This document shows, one piece after another, positions 9,188 to 10,821 of a stretch of DNA of 10,821 nt. Under the pieces are notes generated by a model. It had not been told where the DNA came from. It worked only from the letters and a program-made list of their open reading frames with translations, and searched no databases. The stretch comes from Baffinella frigidus (taxonomy: Eukaryota > Cryptophyceae > Cryptomonadales > Baffinellaceae), in assembly GCA_026770585.1 (NCBI GenBank), contig MU646307.1, positions 85,062 through 95,882 on the forward strand, given 5' to 3'. Numbering within the stretch: position 1 is the stretch's first letter; each line of letters begins with the position of its first letter. The position numbers were made by a program, and so were the translations under genes.

Positions 9188-10054
9188 ATATGTGACTGGC
9201 GAAGCGACCGGCCCGACCTTGGCGTCAGCCCTCTTCTACAAGCACACAGCCGACAAGCAAGCGTCCCCACCCTGATCCCTCCTACTTCCGGCATCAACCT
9301 AATCTCATCGCGGCGAGTATTTATGATAAATACGCAAAGGCAACGAAATTTACTACACAAATCGATCATACTAGTAGTTATTAAAATATTTGTGTAGTAA
9401 TTTTCGTTGCCGGTGCGTATTTATCATAAATACTCGTCCAGATGAAATCCCGGCGTTCCGTAGCCACGCCAGACTGGATGAGGAGGTTGAATTTTTTTTA
9501 TCGTATCATGATACGAGTGTCAACTTTTGGAAATCACTGTCTTGGGGGGGAATTGACTTTTGGCGACCCGTTTCAAGACGCTGGTGAAAGTTAATTATGG
9601 AGGGTGCTGCCGTAGGCGATACAGTAGTGTGTTACGGTCTGTGTGTGTCTGTGTGTGTCTGCGTGTGTGTGTCAAGCACGCCGCCGGCAAGTAACAGTCC
9701 ACAACCTAATCTGGTACGACCCTAGGGTTTCCTAGGATGTGGTGCGGGGTCGTATATTCGACGTGCGTGTTCGTATACTCGAAACCCGAAACCCGAAACC
9801 CGAAACCCGAAACACCCGAAACACCCGAAACACCCGAAACACCCGAAACCCGAAACACCCGAAACCCGAAAAATCCGAAACCCGAAAAACCCGAAACCAT
9901 AAACCATAAACCATAAACCATAAACCATAAACCCTCAACAACTTCATCATGCGCGTTCTTTCCCGGTTCTCGCAGGTACATTGAAGGAGGGCGAATCAGT
10001 GGTTTCATCCCTGCCCCGGAGATCGGGTTTGACGCCTGGGACTGGGGGGGCAAG
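1809..10054 (+). CDS. Thylakoid-lumen cyclophilin-type peptidyl-prolyl isomerase, split gene, 3' end outside window
   Basis: Seven exons in matching phase (1809-2089, 2197-2278, 2340-2400, 7436-7499, 8265-8315, 8871-8981, 9976-10054) give about 243 residues of an unfinished protein. Residues 1-19 are a signal peptide (LLVLLFAA core) cut before F20. About 20-88 resemble a transit peptide. R89-R90 plus the hydrophobic run to A111 form a Tat-type lumen signal. The cyclophilin fold starts near 146 (KVTSKAYLDI), with GRVVFGLYGEDSPKTAKQF being the family's first strand and helix. The usual catalytic FHR is here FYK, and the usual QGGD is EGGR (LFYKHTAGKYIEGGRISGF), so isomerase activity may be weak or lost. 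Divergent plant lumen cyclophilins of the CYP26-2/CYP28 type are the nearest family I recall. They act as folding or assembly helpers beside the photosystems. The reading is firm from exon 4 on and inferred for exons 2-3. Confidence 0.75.
2090..2196 (+). other. Intron 1 (107 bp)
   Basis: It runs from GTCAGT to GTCTGTGCGCAG. Removing it restores the frame that joins the twin-Arg motif to its hydrophobic core. It falls inside the lumen-targeting signal itself and contains no repeats. Confidence 0.65.
2197..2278 (+). CDS. Exon 2: hydrophobic core and cleavage site of the lumen signal
   Basis: The reading is GAMAAGLAVAAASPALA|DLELTPFAQK, the hydrophobic stretch and Ala-x-Ala cleavage site expected after R89-R90. 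The mature lumen protein would start at D112. The frame meets TGA at 2308-2310, so an intron must begin before it. In-phase donors are GTCCGT at 2279 (used here), GTAGAG at 2294 and GTCGAG at 2300. They would add 0, 5 or 7 residues and cannot be separated by eye. Confidence 0.65.
2340..2400 (+). CDS. Exon 3: short linker of the mature protein
   Basis: After acceptor GATGCAG the phase-0 frame reads GKEVSRSATGGAPSYGCTKS and leaves one base before donor C|GTGAGG at 2401. That outgoing phase is exactly what exon 4 needs. No domain is recognised. Support is phase and splice signals only, and a preceding intron of only 40-61 bp is required. Confidence 0.45.
2472..2621. mobile_element. Long-TIR MITE (family C)
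   Basis: About 40 bp at each end are nearly perfect inverted repeats. The left begins CCACCAACCCTCACGGCTTG and continues GGCAAATCGACGATTTTCGA. The right is its complement with one change. The centre has a shorter palindrome (GTCGGAATCCGAC). A truncated relative (AATCGACGATTTGG...CGTGAGGGT) lies at about 6065-6098. The target duplication is unclear. Confidence 0.85.
2677..2819. mobile_element. MITE (family D) with palindromic centre
   Basis: The ends CCACTAGCC...GAGGTGGCTCAAAT and ATTTGAGCCACTTGGGGTGG are inverted. The middle is a 24-bp perfect palindrome at 2737-2760 with GGATCC at its centre. It interrupts the host segment GTGGGTAGCT|GAAG, which is intact at 4070. The flanking GCT is imperfectly duplicated. 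Confidence 0.75.
2826..3016. mobile_element. MITE, T-N-A-T group, target duplication GAAG
   Basis: The ends are TAATGCAAAAA and its inverse TTTTTGCATGA. GAAG is duplicated at 2822-2825 and 3017-3020. The intact host sequence GCTGAAGAGGAGCAAGC appears without the insert at 4076-4092. A palindrome around GGACCCCTTAAGGGGTC lies near the left end. Confidence 0.85.
3156..3326. mobile_element. MITE, CTAGCTCTG group, 3-bp duplication ATT
   Basis: The ends CCTAGCTCTGTTTCACTC and GAGTGGAACAGAGCTAGG are inverted, flanked by ATT at 3153-3155 and 3327-3329. The host TTCTCTGGGTATCC also occurs without the insert at about 4011-4024. The termini match the element at 4811-4965. Confidence 0.75.
3331..3534. 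other. Intron segment without recognised feature
   Basis: Apart from TCTCTGGGTATCCAAC, shared with 4012-4030, I see no repeat, hairpin or exon-like frame here. Confidence 0.4.
3539..3709. mobile_element. MITE, T-N-A-T group, near-duplication CATC/GATC
   Basis: The inverted ends TCATCCGGACGAGTATTTCT and AGGAATACTCGCCGTGATGA continue into a mirrored AATACGATTT. Flanking 4-mers differ at one base. It is related to 9305-9445 through the CGAGTATT ends. Confidence 0.8.
3779..3953. mobile_element. MITE, T-N-A-T group, target duplication GATT
   Basis: GATT at 3775-3778 and 3954-3957 brackets it. The unbroken host GGGAGATTCAGGAAAACAC stands at 4262-4280. Inner inverted repeats read CCTGGAAAGTTCGGTAGTTT. 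The core (CCTACGGTAGGAGGTCCTAG) is shared with 5318-5483 and 10542-10711. Confidence 0.85.
4093..4242. mobile_element. MITE, T-N-A-T group, target duplication AAGC
   Basis: TTATCTCAGAAAACGAGTTC starts an inverted repeat of over 60 bp per arm, so the 150-bp element is almost one hairpin. AAGC is duplicated at 4089-4092 and 4243-4246 in the host GAGCAAGCGG, which is uninterrupted at about 3022 and 3750. High arm identity suggests recent arrival. Confidence 0.9.
4286..4522. other. Intron segment without recognised feature
   Basis: AT-richer unique-looking sequence with no inverted repeat, tandem repeat or exon-like frame that I can support. Confidence 0.4.
4603..4731. mobile_element. MITE related to 6779-6917, right end decayed
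   Basis: Inverted repeats CCTTATTTTTCTTTCATTTG and TTGAATGCAAGAAAAATAGG enclose GGCAACGAAAATTACTACAC and its inverse. The left tip TTATCCGGGGAA matches the family, but the right tip is replaced, so no duplication is visible. Confidence 0.75.
4811..4965. mobile_element. MITE, CTAGCTCTG group, 3-bp duplication CCG
   Basis: The ends TCTAGCTCTGTCCCA and TGGGATAGAGCTAGA continue into GGGCTCGCCATTA and poly-C/poly-G arms. CCG at 4808-4810 and 4966-4968 flanks it. The host GGGCAAGGGC..GTCATCAACGGC is continuous at 4550-4577. Confidence 0.85.
5045..5068. repeat. Short hairpin
   Basis: TTTCACCTTG and CAAGGTGAAA are perfect 10-bp arms around a 4-base loop (AACG). Confidence 0.7.
5089..5158 (-). repeat. 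Dispersed repeat (TTAGCAGCCACCGG family), copy 1
   Basis: Its reverse complement matches 7050-7117 over CTTAGCAGCCACCGG, CACGGATAC, GTCCATCTAA and GAATCGTATCCATT. A third copy begins at 8331. Its nature is unknown; it may be one arm of an old element. Confidence 0.7.
5318..5483. mobile_element. MITE, T-N-A-T group, target duplication ACAT
   Basis: The ends TCATAGGCTAACGGCCTGAA and TTCAGGCCGTTACCCTATTA are inverted. ACAT is duplicated at 5314-5317 and 5484-5487. Arms of about 70 bp carry TGGGGTAGTTAGGC and CCTAGGACCTCCTACCG. It is the same family as 10542-10711 in opposite orientation, and half of it recurs at 8628-8698. Confidence 0.9.
5521..5686 (+). repeat. Short degenerate tandem repeats
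   Basis: TGTGCGTTATTGGAGCCGTT is followed by TGTGCGTTCTTGGCGCCGTT. ATGACTTTTGA occurs at 5573 and 5604. GGAAGACGCCC occurs twice near 5654-5680. None looks coding. Confidence 0.65.
5753..5851. mobile_element. Possible short MITE with AAAAGT ends
   Basis: GGTCAATCAAAAGTCAACTC near the left is mirrored by GAGTGGACTTTTGCCATTGC at the right, around a palindrome CCCGGAAATTCCGGG (5783-5797). Arms are imperfect and no target duplication is seen. Confidence 0.45.
6013..6045. repeat. GC-rich hairpin
   Basis: TTGCCAGCCCCCC pairs with GGGGGGTCTGGCAA across a short TTATCT loop. It is transcribed within the proposed intron. Confidence 0.65.
6131..6235. mobile_element. MITE, family A, copy 2
   Basis: TATCCCTTAAGTGGCCAG and CTGGCCACTTAAGGGATA are perfect ends with TA at both edges. 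It interrupts the repeated GTGCAGGGGAAGCCG segment after GAG. Confidence 0.9.
6371..6454 (+). repeat. 21-bp tandem repeat x4
   Basis: Four units of CTTTGATTTATTCGTAGGAC plus C, exactly 21 bp each, at 6371, 6392, 6413 and 6434. The last unit has drifted. The period is a multiple of three, but flanks are not exon-like. Confidence 0.9.
6460..6500. repeat. Hairpin next to the 21-bp array
   Basis: TTTGTACTTTGAAAC and GTTTCAAAGTACAAA pair across TGACT. A partial copy of its right side (CAAAGTCTGC.C.GTT) recurs at about 6751-6769. Confidence 0.75.
6550..6580. repeat. Perfect 15-bp hairpin with 1-base loop
   Basis: CTGGGCCCCCGAGAA and TTCTCGGGGGCCCAG are exact complements around C6565. It lies in a segment (ACACAACGCGTGTAA.GCTTCG) that recurs at 6918 and, inverted, at 7153-7173. 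No U-run follows, so a bacterial-type terminator is not implied. Confidence 0.8.
6779..6917. mobile_element. MITE, T-N-A-T group, target duplication ACAC
   Basis: The ends TTATCTGGGGAACCCTATTT and AAATAGGGTTCCCCGGATGA are inverted. ACAC is duplicated at 6775-6778 and 6918-6921. The interior GGCAACGAAAATTACTACGC and its degenerate inverse are shared with 4603-4731 and 9337-9415. Confidence 0.85.
6961..7016. repeat. Interstitial plant-type telomere repeat (CCCTAAA) x8
   Basis: Eight perfect CCCTAAA units are followed by a decaying CTCTAACC and a C-tract. TTTAGGG telomeres occur in plants, green algae and several complex-plastid algae. Unique sequence on both sides shows it is internal, not a chromosome end. 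Confidence 0.95.
7050..7117 (+). repeat. Dispersed repeat (TTAGCAGCCACCGG family), copy 2
   Basis: Runs from CTTAGCAGCCACCGGAGGCT to GAATCGTATCCATT, the inverse-strand counterpart of 5089-5158. Confidence 0.7.
7156..7228. repeat. Inverted repeat around CACGCGTTCTGTGC
   Basis: CTTACACGCGTTCTGTGCT and AGCACAGAACGCGTGTACAG are mirrored over a 33-bp loop. It may be a small element abutting the next one. Confidence 0.65.
7227..7392. mobile_element. MITE with AGCGCTG ends
   Basis: AGCGCTGTGCGGAGAAGTTG and CAACTTCTCTGCGCAGCGCT are near-perfect inverted ends. Arms continue through GGCCAC and GGGAAAT to an inner TTTTGAGAAAT/ATTTCTCAAAA pair. The right tip lies 43 bp before the acceptor of exon 4. 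No clear target duplication. Confidence 0.8.
7436..7499 (+). CDS. Exon 4: first strand of the cyclophilin domain
   Basis: After acceptor GGTGCAG the frame (one base carried in) reads SVRGKVTSKAYLDIRIVRDY and ends TACAA|GTACCT, two bases into a codon. VTSKAYLDI corresponds to the family's first beta strand (VT.K.[VF][FY].DI). A rival copy lies at 7986-8034. I prefer this one because it keeps VT and the Asp that the other has lost. Confidence 0.65.
7608..7711. mobile_element. MITE, family A, copy 3
   Basis: It starts TATCCCTTAAGTGGCCAGTA and has the CCTACCGTAGGGTCCTAGGA core. Its inner arms TGGTCAAATTTGACCA are palindromic. The right tip reads TGGCCACTTGGGTTTA, so it is degraded. It lies between two echoes of exon 4. 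Confidence 0.75.
7885..7932 (+). repeat. Dispersed repeat, copy 1 (TTGAGCCTT...TATGAGCCTT)
   Basis: TTGAGCCTTGAGTTGGGTGA through TATGAGCCTTACGAAACG matches 10774-10821 at most positions in the same orientation. Function unknown. Confidence 0.6.
7986..8034 (+). pseudogene. Second copy of exon 4, possible alternative exon
   Basis: It follows acceptor TTGCGCAG in the same incoming phase as exon 4, reads DSSKVFLGIRIVRDY and ends at donor GTACTT in the same outgoing phase. The VT and the Asp of the usual strand are SS and Gly here. With both splice sites and phases kept, it could serve as a mutually exclusive exon, or be a recent dead copy. Confidence 0.55.
8069..8243. repeat. Degenerate 7-bp array (AACCCGA, AACCCGG, AACCATA)
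   Basis: Seven-bp units related to the telomere unit by one base fill this stretch. The left is AACCCGA/AACCCGG and the right end changes to AACCATA. Reverse-strand frames read as Gly-Phe-Arg-Val repeats, which is an artefact of the period. Confidence 0.9.
8265..8315 (+). CDS. Exon 5: KEVLEDGVLRGRVVFGL
   Basis: Acceptor TTGAGCAG gives the base that completes the codon left by exon 4 (Asn). The exon reads KEVLEDGVLRGRVVFG and ends GGCTT|GTAACC. Exon 6 completes the Leu codon, giving GRVVFGLYGED, the most telling cyclophilin motif here. Seventeen codons match in phase on both sides. Confidence 0.85.
8331..8386 (+). repeat. Dispersed repeat (TTAGCAGCCACCGG family), copy 3
   Basis: CACTTAGCAGCCACCGGGGG, CTTCACGGATACAG and CCATCTAAAC are shared with 7050-7117. 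It begins right after a C-tract at the donor of intron 5. Confidence 0.7.
8387..8745 (+). repeat. Degenerate GTCCTGAAGGTG repeats, interrupted by half a MITE
   Basis: GAAGGTGTTGGTGTC, GTCCTCAAGGTGATG, TCCTGAAGGTGGTG, TTGTCCTGAAGG and TCCCGAAGGTGTTC recur irregularly through the intron. At 8628-8698 lies only the right half of the 5318-5483 family, from the centre GGGATCCTAGGACC to ACTACCCC. Confidence 0.7.
8759..8813. repeat. TA-rich microsatellite
   Basis: Runs of TATATA with scattered G and C, about 60 bp before the acceptor of exon 6. Confidence 0.9.
8871..8981 (+). CDS. Exon 6: cyclophilin helix and active-site region
   Basis: Acceptor CTCCGGCAG opens YGEDSPKTAKQFLQFVSGEA, then TGPTFASALFYKHTAG, ending GGCAA|GTAGGC. 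The PKTA.QF helix is standard for cyclophilins. FYK stands where the catalytic FHR usually is. Without splicing the frame stops at once (AAG TAG), and joining to exon 7 gives GKYIEGG. Confidence 0.88.
9013..9190. repeat. Long TA microsatellite
   Basis: About 180 bp of (TA)n with TGTA, TTCAATATG and similar breaks, lying exactly between exon 6 with its flank and the first echo of exon 6. Confidence 0.9.
9192..9279 (+). pseudogene. Echo 1 of exon 6 with lost donor
   Basis: It matches 8917-9003 from GTGAGTGGCGAGG to CCACCCTAATCCC with few changes. The donor position reads GACAAGCAAG in place of GGCAAGTAGG, so GT is lost. The upstream part of the exon is missing. Confidence 0.8.
9305..9445. mobile_element. 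MITE, T-N-A-T group, target duplication AATC, nested
   Basis: The ends TCATCGCGGCGAGTATTTAT and ATAAATACTCGTCCAGATGA flank an inner element (9337-9415, GGCAACGAAA...TTTCGTTGCC) of the 6779 family. AATC is duplicated at 9301-9304 and 9446-9449. The empty site CCTAATCCCGGCGTTCC survives at 8996-9012. Confidence 0.9.
9501..9516. repeat. Perfect 16-bp palindrome TCGTATCATGATACGA
   Basis: It lies between a T-run and TGTCAACTTTTGG. It may be the centre of a decayed element. Confidence 0.7.
9639..9711 (+). repeat. GT microsatellite and echo 2 of exon 6
   Basis: (GT)n with CTG breaks runs into CAAGCACGCCGCCGGCAAGT at 9673, a short copy of exon 6's end. Its flank ACAACCTAATC resembles the one after exon 6. 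Here the donor GGCAA|GTAACA is intact. Confidence 0.75.
9781..9934. repeat. Second degenerate 7-bp array
   Basis: AAACCCG units with AAACACCCG variants on the left switch to AAACCAT units on the right, the same order as at 8069-8243. It stops 40 bp before the acceptor of exon 7. Confidence 0.9.
9976..10054 (+). CDS. Exon 7: YIEGG segment, last exon seen
   Basis: Acceptor TTCTCGCAG yields YIEGGRISGFIPAPEIGFDA then WDWGGK. EGGR stands where cyclophilins usually have QGGD. I end it at AAG|GTGCTC (phase 0). The frame stays open through the CT microsatellite as Leu-Ser repeats, which is not credible protein. The remaining fold must lie beyond the window. Confidence 0.75.
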
Positions 10055-10057
10055 GTG

Positions 10058-10218
10058 CTCTCTCACTATCTCTCTCTCACACACACTCTCTCTCTCTCTC
10101 TCTCTCTCCCTCCCTCTCTCTCTCTCTCTCTCGCTCGCTCGCTCGCTCGCTTGCTCTCCCTCCCTCGCTCGCTCTCGCTCTCTCTCTCGCTCTCTCTCTC
10201 ACGCTCTCTCTCTCTCGC
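10058..10218. repeat. CT/CG-rich microsatellite
   Basis: About 160 bp of (CT)n with CTCG and CTCC variants starts four bases after the proposed exon 7 donor. Confidence 0.95.
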
Positions 10219-10316
10219 ACAACATATACCCTCGCTGTTGAGAACATATATCCCCTGGGACTGGGGGGGCAAGGTGCGTGATTTCTTCCCGAGAACCGCC
10301 CTCAGCGTGCACAACA

Positions 10317-10420
10317 TATCCCTTAAGTGGCCAGTAGGCGGATACGCCCTACGGTAGGGTCCTAGGACCTGCCTAGGGCGAGTTAGGGTGGATATTCACC
10401 CGGTGGTCACTTAAGGGATA
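10317..10420. mobile_element. MITE, family A, copy 4
   Basis: TATCCCTTAAGTGGCCA and TGGTCACTTAAGGGATA are the ends. The interior closely matches copy 1 (CCTAGGACCTGCCTAGGGCG, then AGTTAGGG). It sits at a TA in the minisatellite unit ACAACATATACCC, whose unbroken form is at 10219-10231. Confidence 0.9.
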
Positions 10421-10541
10421 CCCCTCTGTTGAGAAGATATATCCTGGGACTGGGAGGGCAAGGTGTGTGCTTGATTCCCGAGGACCGCCCTCAGCGTGCA
10501 GAGCATATATCCTCGTTGTTGAGAACATATATCCTGGGACT

Positions 10542-10711
10542 TAATGAGGTAACGGCCTGAAAATGGGGTAATATATTAGGCCTACGGCATTGCCTAGGAC
10601 CTCCTACCGTAGGCCGAGACTTTTTGGTCCTAGGATCCCTCGGCCTACGGTAGGAGGTCCTGGGCAATGCCGTTTGCCTAACTACCCCATTTTCAGGCCG
10701 TTAGCCTATGA
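10542..10711. mobile_element. MITE, T-N-A-T group, target duplication GACT
   Basis: The ends TAATGAGGTAACGGCCTGAA and TTCAGGCCGTTAGCCTATGA are inverted. GACT is duplicated at 10538-10541 and 10712-10715, splitting CCTGGGACTGGGGG, which is intact in three other units. It is an inverted relative of 5318-5483. Confidence 0.9.
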
Positions 10712-10773
10712 GACTGGGGGGGGGTACGGTGCTTCCCGAGGACCGCGCGCATTCGTCTTCGTCTGTATGACGC

Positions 10774-10821
10774 TTGAGCCTTTTAAGTTGAGTGATTCAA
10801 CAGGTTATGAGCCTTCTGACG
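10774..10821 (+). repeat. Dispersed repeat, copy 2, cut by window end
   Basis: TTGAGCCTTTTAAGTTGAGT through TATGAGCCTTCTGACG parallels 7885-7932. It may continue past the edge. Confidence 0.6.

Larger units (their letters stand above)
10219..10760 (+). repeat. Minisatellite seeded by the end of exon 7, about 4 units
   Basis: The unit reads CCTGGGACTGGGGGGGCAAG, GTGCGTG, TTCCCGAGGACCGCCCTCAG, CGTGCACAACATATA and GTTGAGAACATATAT. Its first 20 bases are the end of exon 7 (10035-10054). Copies start at 10254, 10443 and 10533. Two units are split by MITEs at 10317 and 10542. Confidence 0.85.

Noticed and set aside
10262-10320. Extension of exon 7 as WGGKVRDFFPRTALSVHNI
   Set aside because: It is a downstream minisatellite copy, and the same position in the next copy reads into a stop, so no conserved coding.
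10055-10357. Frames through the CT microsatellite reading Leu-Ser or Arg-Glu repeats
   Set aside because: Simple-sequence translation. The domain ends plausibly at a donor just before the microsatellite.

Overview
This window looks like nuclear DNA of a eukaryotic alga with a red-lineage secondary (or higher) plastid. On the plus strand I can assemble a split gene, with matching reading phases at each GT-AG junction, that runs from about 1809 past the right end. It encodes a divergent cyclophilin (peptidyl-prolyl isomerase family) addressed to the thylakoid lumen. Its leader has three parts: an ER signal peptide ending before Phe20 (ATC|FLTP), a plastid transit region rich in Arg, Ser and Ala, and a twin-Arg thylakoid signal ending ASPALA|D. 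Plant-type telomeric repeats (CCCTAAA), GC-rich exons and canonical introns fit such an alga. The sequence does not say which one: stramenopile, haptophyte, cryptophyte, dinoflagellate and chromerid all remain possible.

Layout. 1-256 holds the last exon of an unidentified plus-strand gene. 251-515 is a tail of duplicated pieces of that exon. 521-1570 is an island of five small inverted-repeat elements in two TA-flanked families. 1571-1808 is the likely promoter and leader of the cyclophilin gene. Exons 1-3 lie close together at 1809-2400. A proposed intron of about 5 kb (2401-7435) follows, built almost wholly of miniature inverted-repeat elements (MITEs), hairpins, short tandem repeats and duplicated host segments. 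Exons 4-7 lie at 7436-10054, separated by introns of 0.55-1 kb that hold degenerate 7-bp telomere-like arrays, TA, CT and GT microsatellites and further MITEs. The gene is cut by the right edge.

Two patterns stand out. First, pieces of exons with their adjoining intron sequence recur nearby as degenerate 'echoes' at five or more places, so these introns seem to have grown by local duplication across exon-intron borders, later invaded by MITEs. Second, eight inverted-repeat elements with unrelated interiors share the outermost bases T-N-A/G-T and sit in 4-bp target duplications (seven exact, one imperfect). For several of them a neighbouring echo copy preserves the empty site, so insertion can be read within this one window. 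Other element groups use TA or 3-bp duplications.

No rRNA, tRNA, CRISPR array, bacterial operon or transposase gene was seen. Exons 1-3 and the extent of the last exon are inferences from splice signals and phase. Exons 4-7 rest on family resemblance as well.
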